From: Anaerotruncus colihominis
Lineage (GTDB): Bacteria > Bacillota > Clostridia > Oscillospirales > Ruminococcaceae
Direction of reading: 5' to 3'
Length of the DNA: 64,000 nucleotides
Assembly: GCA_025146135.1 (NCBI GenBank)
Contig: CP102255.1
Location: 372,001-436,000 of the forward strand
Part shown: in pieces, positions 56,482-64,000 of the stretch
How positions within the stretch are numbered: position 1 is the stretch's first letter
Layout: the number at the start of each line of letters is the position of its first letter
Program-made: the position numbers and the translations under genes
The notes under the pieces: generated by a model
Database searches by the model: none
What the model was told of the DNA's origin: nothing
What the model saw: only the letters and a program-made list of their open reading frames with translations

Positions 56482-56760
56482 TTATTTGTCACGATTCGGC
56501 GTCTTATATTCGAGCGCCCGCCTGCTGTCCCCAACGCCGGCCGTCGTCGGGTCGGTTATAGCGTTGAATACGCTGACTAATACCGACAGCAACACAACAG
56601 GATTCTGTATTGCGCGAAGCCACACATCCCGCAGCGCCCCCCAGGAGGTCATGTCCTCCCAGGCCAGGCCGAAGTATGCCAGCATCGGCAGCAACAGTGC
56701 CGCCGCTATCTGTACCCACCACAGCGGGTTTTTAATACGTACCTTCCAATTGATTTTCAT
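56482..56760 (-). CDS. Phage holin, phi-LC3 type
   Basis: 92 residues: MKINWKVRIKNPLWWVQIAAALLLPMLAYFG-type start and a second hydrophobic segment (NPVVLLSVLVSVFNAI), ending in a charged tail. The sequence and two-helix form match the phi-LC3 holin family. It makes membrane holes for the endolysin encoded next. Confidence 0.93.
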   Translation of the reverse strand: MKINWKVRIKNPLWWVQIAAALLLPMLAYFGLAWEDMTSWGALRDVWLRAIQNPVVLLSVLVSVFNAITDPTTAGVGDSRRALEYKTPNRDK

Positions 56761-56780
56761 AAAATTCTCCCCATCATATG

Positions 56781-56900
56781 TTACTGCACCTCCACATCGA
56801 GAGCGGAGAGGACGTCCTGTACCTGCTCTTTGAGTAGCGCCGGGACATCCTCCAGCGTCTTTTTACCCTTGATAATCAAAGTAGCGTAAACAACTGCCAT
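56781..56900 (-). CDS. Small phage late protein, CD1375-like (first)
   Basis: 39 residues beginning MAVVYATLIIKGKKTLEDVP and ending LSALDVEVQ. AAGGAGGTGCACATA precedes the ATG. It resembles the tiny CD1375-type proteins found near the fibre/holin genes of clostridial prophages, as recalled. Function unknown. Confidence 0.8.
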   Translation of the reverse strand: MAVVYATLIIKGKKTLEDVPALLKEQVQDVLSALDVEVQ

Positions 56901-56949
56901 TATGTGCACCTCCTTCTGGCAAAAAATTTTGGCGAGGAAAAGAAAAAAG

Positions 56950-57054
56950 CTACTCATTTTCGAGCAGCCCTTTCACTTCGGCCTGTAGGGCCTTGGGTAC
57001 GTCACTGATTGCCTTTAAGCCCTTGCGAATCAGCTCCGCGTATACTTTAGCCAT
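56950..57054 (-). CDS. Small phage late protein, CD1375-like (second)
   Basis: 34 residues beginning MAKVYAELIRKGLKAISDVP. It is a paralogue of the protein at 56781-56900 (shared M-A-x-V-Y-A-x-L-I-x-K-G pattern) and its start overlaps the preceding gene by 8 bases. Function unknown. Confidence 0.78.
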   Translation of the reverse strand: MAKVYAELIRKGLKAISDVPKALQAEVKGLLENE

Positions 57055-57529
57055 TTACCTGTTCACCCCCTTCCAGAGCCTCCACACGCGCTTGCAGCGC
57101 AAGCATGGATTCATACACTTCGGCCAGCGCAAGCAGGTCGTCCGTGTTCTGCCCGTCCGTCGCCTCATATGCCTCAACCAGCGCCATCTGCGCGTCTGTC
57201 ATCTGCGTTTCCAGAGACGCGATGCGTTCGCTCTCGGAGGGTGGCGCAGGAGACGGGGCGGGGTGCTCCGCCTCCCATGCCTCGATTTCCTCGCTTGTGG
57301 CGGATTCTATCCACGCCGGGCTATTCCAGGCCGGCTTGATAAATCCATCCGCACCGGCATGGGGGCGCATCACAGGCGGCGCTGCATCTATCAGGCGTTC
57401 TCCTTCCGAAAGCGTGTAGTACTGGACTTTTTCCTGCAATTTGCCGGTTTCATCCGGTTCATTAACTACCAGCACAAGGGTTTTGTATCTGTTTTGTGCG
57501 TCAATGACGCAGCAATGTTTGTAATCCAT
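57047..57529 (-). CDS. Phage tail-associated protein downstream of the fibre gene
   Basis: 160 residues: a globular head (MDYKHCCVIDAQNRYKTLVL, GERLIDAAPPVMRPHAGADG), a Pro-rich stretch (HPAPSPAPPSESE) and a C-terminal coiled coil (LETQMTDAQMALVEAYEA). Position matches XkdW-type proteins of PBSX-like phages. It may help fibre assembly. Family not recognised with certainty. Confidence 0.7.
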   Translation of the reverse strand: MDYKHCCVIDAQNRYKTLVLVVNEPDETGKLQEKVQYYTLSEGERLIDAAPPVMRPHAGADGFIKPAWNSPAWIESATSEEIEAWEAEHPAPSPAPPSESERIASLETQMTDAQMALVEAYEATDGQNTDDLLALAEVYESMLALQARVEALEGGEQVNG

Positions 57530-57563
57530 GCTGTCATTCCTTTCTCATAAATGTTCGCCTTAG

Positions 57564-57926
57564 TCTAATAAGGCGGAGATCGGGAGCCGGCCTTTTTACT
57601 CTTTCCCGTTCCAGAGTGGATTTTTTGGTAGTCTGACATACTCAAAAAATCAATTCGGAGAAGTTATACTTAGAGGCGATATTGCAAGAGATGCCGGAGC
57701 CCCTTTTTCGGCCGGCGACGACTATGTATTTGGCTGTCTGCCGGAAGGATACCGCCCCGGGAATAATGCGGGAGCTTGGATAGTGGTGGGGTTGAGAGCT
57801 GCGAACAATACCGCCAGTATATTAGGCTGCATACTTATTAAACAGAACGGTGAAGTATCAATGCACGCACCACGTGATACGACTACAGAGTCAATCGTGC
57901 TTATTACAAGTATTTTCACTGTATAA
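57564..57926 (+). pseudogene. Silent alternative tail-fibre C-terminus (opposite strand)
   Basis: A 120-codon open frame with no start codon before its middle and no ribosome site. Its product (SGFFGSLTYSKNQFGEVIL, then FGCLPEGYRPGNNAG, LIKQNGEVSM, stop TAA) is homologous to the C-terminus of the active fibre (LLGRAKYSKDQFGMVWL, VGYLPEGFRPKDNT, LILYPSGEIWF). It faces the fibre gene tail to tail, 29 bases from its stop. Exchange at the shared 21-bp inverted repeat would join it in frame to the fibre body. Confidence 0.85.
57638..57658 (+). repeat. Inverted repeat of the fibre switch, silent side
   Basis: ATACTCAAAA A ATCAATTCGG, 20 of 21 bases identical to the reverse complement of 58215-58235, while flanking homologous codons differ widely. 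Confidence 0.8.
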
Positions 57927-57955
57927 TATTGCTTTAGCCTTACGTATCTGCATAA

Positions 57956-59158
57956 TCAGATGTAAAATCCACATTGCGCCGCAAAGCTGCGGACTTCGAT
58001 ACCATATCCCACATAGAACCAGATTTCGCCGCTGGGATAAAGAATCAGGTTTCCCATCATTTTTGTGTTGTCGCCTTCGCCCTTGCCGGCCCAAACCGGG
58101 ATAAGCGTGTTATCTTTCGGGCGGAAACCTTCCGGCAGATAGCCAACAAGGATATTGTGGCTGATATGGTCTTCGGTTTCGCTCTTGTAGATATTAAAAT
58201 CAAGCCAGACCATCCCGAATTGATCTTTTGAGTATTTAGCGCGCCCCAACAGCTCATTGTGCAGCGTAAGGTCAAACCTTTGCGGCGCTGATGCGTGGGC
58301 CAGCAGCACCCATTCTTTTATTTCATACTCCCAAATGCGGGCAACCCATACCTTTTTTGCTAGTCGCGGGGAGGTAACAATCAGCGTCCCGAACGTACAT
58401 CCGCCATGCTCTGCGCCGAAGCTTGTAAGAAGCTGGGCGTAAAAATCCCCAGTGTTATAATCCGTCATGGAATGCGCCGCATCATCCAGATGGGCGTTTA
58501 CTTCCGCTGTCATGGCGGCGATATGGTAAAGCCCCGCGTGTGGGAGCTGCCGGGGCGATGAGAATGCCGTTATCACAGCTCCGGCGTAATAGTCGGACTG
58601 CAAGGTTTTAAACTCCTCAAGCGCCGCCTTATTTGACAATTGCGTATTAATATCGGATAATTCATCCCGTATATCAGGGTGAGATTCCACACTCAGGTTA
58701 TGGGCCGCGATATCAGCCTTGGTTGCCAAAATAACCGTGGGATCAACCTTCCACTCCATAGCCTCGGGGCTGGAAATCGTCAGTGAAAAGGTAAGCTCTA
58801 TTTCATCAGATATCCCCTGATCAAAACGGATTTTGGGGGTGGAAGCCATATTTCCGATCCCGATCAAGCGGCCCTGGTCGTCCATAATCCCCATTTCACG
58901 CATGACAAAGCCGCCGACCGTAGAAGGAAGCAGAGCGGTATAGTTGATAACATTCGGGCTGTCAGGATCGATTTCGGCATTGGAGACAACCCCTCTCCAC
59001 ACCTCGTTGCGCAGCTCCGTCATATCTGGCGTTGGAGCATATTCAATGCCCCCTCCATCTCCGACGACAAAGGTGGTAATATTCACCTTTGTTCCGGTTA
59101 AAAAAGCGTTGGAAGCCGCTGCTGTTCCTATTTCAGTAGCAATGGTGTAATATTGCAT
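57956..59158 (-). CDS. Phage tail fibre protein
   Basis: 400 residues from the ATG at 59158 (AAAGGAG upstream). Residues 1-160 are the conserved fibre N-terminal domain that attaches to the baseplate (YTIATEIGTAAASNAFLTG, FVVGDGGG, NVINYTALLPSTVGGFVMREMGI, IGNMASTPK). A helical linker follows and then a variable receptor-binding end. The last ~92 residues after YSKDQFG can be exchanged, in frame, with the silent cassette at 57564-57926. It sits at the end of the tail operon, as XkdV does in PBSX-like phages. Confidence 0.93.
   Translation of the reverse strand: MQYYTIATEIGTAAASNAFLTGTKVNITTFVVGDGGGIEYAPTPDMTELRNEVWRGVVSNAEIDPDSPNVINYTALLPSTVGGFVMREMGIMDDQGRLIGIGNMASTPKIRFDQGISDEIELTFSLTISSPEAMEWKVDPTVILATKADIAAHNLSVESHPDIRDELSDINTQLSNKAALEEFKTLQSDYYAGAVITAFSSPRQLPHAGLYHIAAMTAEVNAHLDDAAHSMTDYNTGDFYAQLLTSFGAEHGGCTFGTLIVTSPRLAKKVWVARIWEYEIKEWVLLAHASAPQRFDLTLHNELLGRAKYSKDQFGMVWLDFNIYKSETEDHISHNILVGYLPEGFRPKDNTLIPVWAGKGEGDNTKMMGNLILYPSGEIWFYVGYGIEVRSFAAQCGFYI
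58215..58235 (-). repeat. Inverted repeat of the fibre switch, active side
   Basis: On the minus strand ATACTCAAAA G ATCAATTCGG inside the fibre gene at the codons for YSKDQFG. Pairs with 57638-57658; the bounded segment is 598 bases. Confidence 0.8.
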
Positions 59159-59160
59159 GC

Positions 59161-59766
59161 TTAATCTCCTTTCGGCTGAATTTGAATGCGTCTGCCGATC
59201 CTGGTAAAGAACGCCGTATGCAGACCGGCGGCCAATGAAATATTTTGGGGCTGATAGGGCCGTACCTTTATGGCGCGCCCGATCATAGCCCGGCAGGGGA
59301 GGATGAGCCGCCCCTGCGTCTGGCGCTGCAAACGAAGGGCCGCCGATAAATGCGCCGGTTTTAACAGCCGCACAAACGCGGCTGTTTTTTCCATATCGGG
59401 AATGACCTCGACGCTTTTGATATAAACCCGGAAGCGGTATTGGCTGTAATACTCCTCGATCCTGCACCGGCATCCGGTCACGGCAGTCAACAGTTCTTCC
59501 AAATACTTTTTAGTCGCCGGCGGCCTGGAATTCAACTGGATGATCAGGGCGGCGATCCGCTCCGCCAACGACCCCGAAGGGTTCAGCCCGAAGATAGCTT
59601 CATAGCGTGATACAGTAACACGGCAGGTGGATATGGATAACTCTGCAATCGTCTGCTTCACATGTGCGGAAACGTCGTCCAGCACGGGCTGCTCCGCCTG
59701 TAGCAGCTCCGCTGCCTGCGACATGTTAAGCGTTAAAGCCGAGAGTAAATTGATGGTATTAAGCAT
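59161..59766 (-). CDS. Mu gp48-like (YmfQ/DUF2313) tail protein
   Basis: 201 residues from the ATG at 59766 (GAGGTGGA upstream), overlapping the baseplate J gene by 8 bases. LNTINLLSALTLNMSQAAELL, RYEAIFGLNPSGSLAERIAALI and YLEELLTAVTGC fit the DUF2313 tail family (phage Mu gp48, PBSX XkdU). It forms part of the baseplate between the J protein and the fibre. Confidence 0.85.
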   Translation of the reverse strand: MLNTINLLSALTLNMSQAAELLQAEQPVLDDVSAHVKQTIAELSISTCRVTVSRYEAIFGLNPSGSLAERIAALIIQLNSRPPATKKYLEELLTAVTGCRCRIEEYYSQYRFRVYIKSVEVIPDMEKTAAFVRLLKPAHLSAALRLQRQTQGRLILPCRAMIGRAIKVRPYQPQNISLAAGLHTAFFTRIGRRIQIQPKGD

Positions 59767-60817
59767 GGAGATCCACCTCGCCGAGCTTACAAAATTGTTC
59801 CGGGCCAATTTCTATTGTGGAGGTTTGCCCGTTCAGCAGCAGATCGCGCAGATCGTTAACGCCCGGTGTGCTGAAAATCAGCTCGCCGATTTTGTGATAA
59901 CTTAGATACTGCGAACCGGCGGTATCCAGAAAGGCGATCTGCGCCAGATAAGCTGTGATAGCGTTCTTTGCGGCCTGCACAACGGCATCCATCTCATAGC
60001 CCGATGCGAGTATCAGCGTCCCCTCGATGTTGATTGGCAGCGGCTGCGCTTTTGCGACCGTCAGTTCCGCGCCAATTGGCTTGTTGTCAAGAATATAGCT
60101 TTGCACCCTCTCCACCAGCGTGTCGTCCGGTACATCGCCAGTGTCCGAGATAATCGTGACTTTAACGGTGCCCGGCCCGTTCCAGGTACCAAAACAGCGC
60201 GCGTTCCCAACTCCGCTGACCTGCTTGGCCCAGTAGATGTAGTGGTTTTCGTTTCCGCTCGTAATCGGCTTGCGTATCTTTTCCAGCAGCCGGGCGCGGA
60301 ACGCCCCGTCGCTCTCGATATCCGCCCCGCCTTCAAAAGCTTGGGGATTTGTCACCGACTCGACACCCGGGACGGCGGAAATCAAAGTCCCAACCGCACC
60401 GGCAGCCACATTCCCAACGCTTCCGGGCGTCCGGCAAACCGCATTGACCATCGCCTCGCCGTTTGCTCCTATCCGCGTTGCCGCCGTTGTCTCAAACGAC
60501 AGGGCTGCGCAGGCGGCTGTGAAACCCATGGGGATGTATGTCCCGTCAGAGCCGGTAAACTTCAGTTTCCCTGTTGACGCGGCGGCCTGCCGCCTGGTTT
60601 CATTGAAATCCATGGCGCGCCTGTCCAGATTTTCCCCTGCGGCCGTGTCCAGGAAAGCCGCGTCGAGCAGCGGTTCAATCTCCATATTGTGGATGCGCGC
60701 CAGTTCCTGCGCGACCGCCTGCGCATTGTCCATACTGAAGGTCCCTTCGATCGTGCTGGTTGGATTCTGCAGGCGGTCTTTGATGCGATCCCGGATTTCT
60801 TCGAAAGTATATCCCAT
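59759..60817 (-). CDS. Baseplate J-like protein (XkdT)
   Basis: 352 residues with the gp47/J fold pattern: LDTAAGENLDRRAMDFNETRRQA, AGAVGTLISAVPGVESVTNP, the FEGGADIESDGAFRARLLEKIRKPITSGN signature and GTWNGPGTVKVTIIS. It builds the baseplate wedge of contractile tails, so this is a myovirus-type or phage-tail-like particle. Confidence 0.95.
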   Translation of the reverse strand: MGYTFEEIRDRIKDRLQNPTSTIEGTFSMDNAQAVAQELARIHNMEIEPLLDAAFLDTAAGENLDRRAMDFNETRRQAAASTGKLKFTGSDGTYIPMGFTAACAALSFETTAATRIGANGEAMVNAVCRTPGSVGNVAAGAVGTLISAVPGVESVTNPQAFEGGADIESDGAFRARLLEKIRKPITSGNENHYIYWAKQVSGVGNARCFGTWNGPGTVKVTIISDTGDVPDDTLVERVQSYILDNKPIGAELTVAKAQPLPINIEGTLILASGYEMDAVVQAAKNAITAYLAQIAFLDTAGSQYLSYHKIGELIFSTPGVNDLRDLLLNGQTSTIEIGPEQFCKLGEVDLHA

Positions 60818-61260
60818 TATACGCCCCCCTCATAAACGTAAGACTGCCTCATTTCACCGTAGACTGTAGTACAGTCAAAATATACGGTCACTCCGGCCCG
60901 GCTGAATTCAAACCGGAACCCATTCAATTCCACAATATAAGGGTTTACCATCAGGGCTTCAATGATAAAGCGGCGAAGCTCGCTTTCGAGGATATCCCGG
61001 CTGACAGCCTGCCCCAGCAGGGTATGTATCTCGCTGCCGTATGCTTTTGTATACGCCACGTGCCGGAACCGTGGTGTAAGCAGCGCCTTGTAAATCCATA
61101 TTTGCAAGGCTTCGTTGCCCTCAACCAGATAGGTTTTCCCATCCTTCAGCTTCAGCGCGTTGGCCTTGAAGTCGTAGGCGTATTCCCTGAACAGCGGCAA
61201 ATCAACGGGATCGCTGTTGACGGCGGCAAGCTCCGGGGATATGAACGGGAATATGCTCAT
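60817..61260 (-). CDS. DUF2634 (XkdS-like) baseplate protein
   Basis: 147 residues; KTYLVEGNEALQIWIYKALLTPRFRHVAYTKAYGSEI and SRDILESELRRFIIEALMVNPYI are typical of the DUF2634/XkdS family (gp25-like). Its stop shares a base with the J-gene start. Baseplate wedge component. Confidence 0.9.
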   Translation of the reverse strand: MSIFPFISPELAAVNSDPVDLPLFREYAYDFKANALKLKDGKTYLVEGNEALQIWIYKALLTPRFRHVAYTKAYGSEIHTLLGQAVSRDILESELRRFIIEALMVNPYIVELNGFRFEFSRAGVTVYFDCTTVYGEMRQSYVYEGGV

Positions 61261-61649
61261 GAAACCTTTACCACCTTCTCCTGGATATAAAATTCCGCGC
61301 CCGCTTTAACGACTGAAACCATGTCGCCCACACGGATGACGGAAGCTTCATGATATTGCTCAAGAAACGTCAAAAGCTCCACCGGACCAGGAGCCATCTC
61401 CGGACATTTTGAAAAAAGCTTCCGGGCCTCTGAAAAGAAAAGTCTGATTTTGTCAGGCTGATCCGACTCCAGCAAGATTGCCGGATTGATATACAGATTC
61501 TTACAAACAGGCACGCCGCCGATTGAAATGGTCAGAGGAGCCGTACTTGTCACAATGCCGAGCAGCCGCTCCTCTGAGACATTTTTGCCGTTGGCCGGCT
61601 GCTGCCCGCGCCAGATTGTGTCCAGCATATTGCTGGCCCAGTTATCCAT
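61257..61649 (-). CDS. DUF2577 (XkdR-like) tail protein
   Basis: 130 residues, LLGIVTSTAPLTISIGGVPV, LLTFLEQYHEASVIRVGDMVSVVKAG near the end. Small beta-rich tail protein located between the hub and DUF2634 genes, overlapping both neighbours by 1-4 bases. Confidence 0.88.
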   Translation of the reverse strand: MDNWASNMLDTIWRGQQPANGKNVSEERLLGIVTSTAPLTISIGGVPVCKNLYINPAILLESDQPDKIRLFFSEARKLFSKCPEMAPGPVELLTFLEQYHEASVIRVGDMVSVVKAGAEFYIQEKVVKVS

Positions 61650-62617
61650 TACACGCTGCCTCCCTCATTTTGTTGGATTTCCTTTTCATCCATCATGCAG
61701 TCAAATGCCAAGGTGATATCGACCTCCTGGCTGGCATTCTTAAAGGTGTGGGCGTCGCTTTCTATGAAAAACCGGCCGTAAAGCCCCGTGACAGGTTCCC
61801 GGACAAAAATGGAATACCCCGCCCGGATACGGTCGTCGCTGAGGGCTTTTGCCGTGGCGGCCTGCTCAATTTGGGCCAGCATGTTTCCAGCCTCGGCAAA
61901 GGCGTCCTTCCCATCAGCTTGCTGGCATATCTTTTGAATGGTCCCATATTTCTGCCTGGATGCGGCGTCCTCTACAACCCCCACCTGATTGCCGCTGCTG
62001 TCAACGACTACCACGCGGTTTACCATTTTTGTCATGGTTGTCTTATAGTTGGCGTCCAAAAGATTATGGCCGCCGTCCAGTAGGATACCGCAGGGCTTTC
62101 CCATCTCGATGATGTTGAGTGCCCCAAGTTCCATTACAGGGATGTATTTTTTCCCATTTTGCCTGCTGGCCTGCGTATAGGGGGCCATAATCGCTTCATA
62201 TGCGGATTTCCTGATACATGGATAATAGACGGCGATCCCCGTTTTTGCCGCGCTGCCGAAAGGGATTCCCAAATCGCCGCAAACTGTCTCTGCGATCTTC
62301 TCCGGGGAATCTTCAAACACCCGGCTGATATCTGATTGAATCAGATAATACAGCAGGTCATAGGCGAGATAGCTGACCGTGGGCGAACCAGCGGTCACAT
62401 CAATATCAAAAATAACGCCGCGAAACAGTTCTTCGCCACCATCGGTCCGCATCAGAACAGCGTCGCCTTCATTTAATGCCACCTTGGGAAGATAAGGGTC
62501 GGAATGTTTATTGGCCAGTGTGAAAGATAATGTTCTGGAAACCTGCTTGGTGTCGCCGCTCCAGGTAACGGATTCTACCATATCGCTCAAGTCATAGCCT
62601 CCTGCCAGCAGAATCAT
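61649..62617 (-). CDS. Tail hub protein, XkdQ-like
   Basis: 322 residues: MVESVTWSGDTKQVSRTLSFTLANK, VALNEGDAVLMRTDGGEELFRGVIFDIDV and GYSIFVREPVTGLYGRFFIESDAHTF. It matches the XkdQ/late-control-D-like hub of PBSX-type tails. Overlaps the LysM gene by 4 bases. Confidence 0.9.
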   Translation of the reverse strand: MILLAGGYDLSDMVESVTWSGDTKQVSRTLSFTLANKHSDPYLPKVALNEGDAVLMRTDGGEELFRGVIFDIDVTAGSPTVSYLAYDLLYYLIQSDISRVFEDSPEKIAETVCGDLGIPFGSAAKTGIAVYYPCIRKSAYEAIMAPYTQASRQNGKKYIPVMELGALNIIEMGKPCGILLDGGHNLLDANYKTTMTKMVNRVVVVDSSGNQVGVVEDAASRQKYGTIQKICQQADGKDAFAEAGNMLAQIEQAATAKALSDDRIRAGYSIFVREPVTGLYGRFFIESDAHTFKNASQEVDITLAFDCMMDEKEIQQNEGGSV

Positions 62618-63246
62618 GGGATCAGCATCCTATCCCCGATTTGCAGAAGCTTTGGGTCCTGATTGTTGTTGGCGGCGCTTATCTTTGTCCATTGGGTGCC
62701 GTCCCCATAATATTTGCAGGCCATATACCACAGCGTATCCGCCTGGGATTTTACCGTATGGTACCTTGGAGCGGTGCTGGTGTCAGGCCGGTCGTTCAGG
62801 CCGTTATCTTTTGGCACGGTGGATGGCATTTGGACGGCCGGAACATCCAGCTGCCTGTATTCCTTTAATTCCAGCGTATAATACACATCCCGATCCCCCT
62901 CTTTATAGGTCGTGGCAAGGCGCTCGATTGACGCGGCGAAATTGATATCCGTACCGCCGATGATAAGCCGCACAGTCTTTTTCCGGTTCTTCCATTTTTG
63001 CAGCTGGGAGATATATTCTTCCGGCTCCCTGTCCGCATACCGCGCGAGCGGGGACGGCGAGGCGGGAAACAGGCTGGAAAATGAAACCGTAATCAACCCG
63101 CGATTACCCAGCAAATTGACCTCGCCCATATTCAGCAGGGTGACCGTTTGATTCACCTGCCCCTGCGATATTTCAAAAGAGAGGGGATTGACCGGCAGGG
63201 TAATGGCCTGGCTGCGGTTTGTACCGCTGATTTCAATGGCGCGCAT
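62614..63246 (-). CDS. LysM-domain tail protein, XkdP-like
   Basis: 210 residues. N-terminal tail domain (LPVNPLSFEISQGQ, YADREPEEYISQLQKWK) and a C-terminal LysM (HTVKSQADTLWYMACKYYGDGTQWTKISAANN). XkdP-type protein binding peptidoglycan or the hub during tail assembly and injection. Confidence 0.93.
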   Translation of the reverse strand: MRAIEISGTNRSQAITLPVNPLSFEISQGQVNQTVTLLNMGEVNLLGNRGLITVSFSSLFPASPSPLARYADREPEEYISQLQKWKNRKKTVRLIIGGTDINFAASIERLATTYKEGDRDVYYTLELKEYRQLDVPAVQMPSTVPKDNGLNDRPDTSTAPRYHTVKSQADTLWYMACKYYGDGTQWTKISAANNNQDPKLLQIGDRMLIP

Positions 63247-63260
63247 TTCTTCATTCCCCC

Positions 63261-64000
63261 TTATGGCCTGACAGGTTCCGGCCTCATATTCCTGGCGACT
63301 TCGGCCAGTTTTTTGGATATGGCGGAAGCGATCCTGTCAATATCCGCTTCCTCACGGACAATGATTTGATCCGCCAGTTTATCAACAGTGATCTGAATAT
63401 TCTTCTGCGGCGGTTCTTCCATGCTGCGATCCGGTACGCCTGCCCGGACCGGCGGGATATCGCCGCCTTCGCCGTCCGGCGGCGTATACGGCAAAACGGA
63501 GCCGTTTCCGGCTCCCAGCCCCTGTGACAACAGATCAGAGATTGCGCCGAGATGTTTTTCAATATTGTCAAGGGCTGGCGCAAAATTCCCGCCGGCCGCA
63601 TACATGACCGTTTTTTCCGTTTTGTTTTGTATGATCCCCTGCACTGCAGGCCGGGCCGCGTTTTTAGCTACCTGGACGCTCTCCTTATTCGGCAGCACCC
63701 TGCTGCCTTTTGGAAGCTCCACCAGCTCCGGGCCGCGTTCCCCCACCCAGGTAGGGCCGCCGCGCCAGTTATTCGTACCGCCTGCGTTGGAACCGACCTC
63801 ACCGCCGCCGTCGCCTCCAAATCCAAACAGGCCGCCGATCTTATCGGCAATCCAGCTCAGGCCGTTCCCGATGCCTTCAACAATGGGCTTCACTTTATCC
63901 CACACGCTGCCGACAACATTGGCGATTCCTGTAAAGACCGTTTGTACGACGTTGAAAAGCACTTTAAACACACTGACGGCAATATCCAAAACAGGGGAGA
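63261..64000 (-). CDS. Tail tape measure protein (5' part outside window)
   Basis: The frame is open to the right edge of the window, so only the C-terminal ~246 residues are seen. It begins in a hydrophobic repeat-rich stretch (FKVLFNVVQTVFTGIANVVGSVWDKVKPIVEGIGNGL-type), followed by a Gly-rich linker and WVGERGPELVELPKGSRVLPN, a phrase seen at the end of many Firmicute tape measure proteins. It sets tail length. Confidence 0.9.
   Translation of the reverse strand, partial: SPVLDIAVSVFKVLFNVVQTVFTGIANVVGSVWDKVKPIVEGIGNGLSWIADKIGGLFGFGGDGGGEVGSNAGGTNNWRGGPTWVGERGPELVELPKGSRVLPNKESVQVAKNAARPAVQGIIQNKTEKTVMYAAGGNFAPALDNIEKHLGAISDLLSQGLGAGNGSVLPYTPPDGEGGDIPPVRAGVPDRSMEEPPQKNIQITVDKLADQIIVREEADIDRIASAISKKLAEVARNMRPEPVRP

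Overview
The window looks like the chromosome of a GC-rich, anaerobic, spore-former-type Firmicute, most probably a gut Oscillospiraceae/Clostridia relative. The grounds are AGGAGG-type ribosome binding sites, frequent TTG/GTG starts, an EtfA with a ferredoxin head, DUF1638 and DUF3793 genes, a FeoA-FeoA-FeoB iron operon and a PBSX/xkd-type prophage. No rRNA or tRNA gene was recognised. The species cannot be fixed from this sequence.

Region 1 (1-12.2 kb) is a catabolic locus. A DapA-family aldolase and a polycistron run leftward: LIV-type ABC importer (livKHMGF), a fumarylacetoacetate-hydrolase-family enzyme, EtfB, EtfA and a GlcD-type FAD oxidase that leaves the window. An amidohydrolase, a GldA-type dehydrogenase and a FadR-type GntR regulator run rightward. 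EtfB, EtfA and the oxidase resemble the electron-bifurcating 2-hydroxyacid (lactate) dehydrogenase complexes of anaerobes. Region 2 (12.2-15.4 kb) has a lipoprotein and a chemoreceptor.

Region 3 (15.4-54.0 kb) is bracketed by the two halves of one P-loop ATPase gene. The C-terminal half lies at 15.4-16.2 kb and the N-terminal half at 53.75-54.04 kb, both on the minus strand and breaking at the same codon. About 37.5 kb separates them. It carries redox enzymes (aldo/keto reductase, two flavin proteins, Crp-type regulator, thioredoxin, CoA-disulfide reductase), a 9 x 110 bp tandem array ahead of a hybrid kinase/HD-GYP pair, enolase, a flavodoxin/feo iron regulon with shared 18-bp operators, two cobalamin genes, a serine recombinase, galE, cls, a dihydrolipoamide dehydrogenase, an Fe-S uracil-DNA glycosylase, pduL, a two-component system, an NSS transporter and a DUF1638 gene. 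Two dispersed repeat families occur here, and one of them supplies the stop codons of three genes.

Region 4 (54.3-64 kb) is the tail, lysis and modification end of a PBSX-like prophage, transcribed leftward: tape measure (cut by the window), XkdP/Q/R/S/T-like baseplate genes, a Mu gp48-like protein, tail fibre, small late proteins, holin, GH25 lysozyme, Dam-type methylase and an XRE regulator. A promoterless, startless alternative fibre C-terminus lies tail to tail with the fibre gene. A 21-bp inverted repeat in the same reading frame bounds the pair, the layout of a Mu G-segment-like host-range switch.
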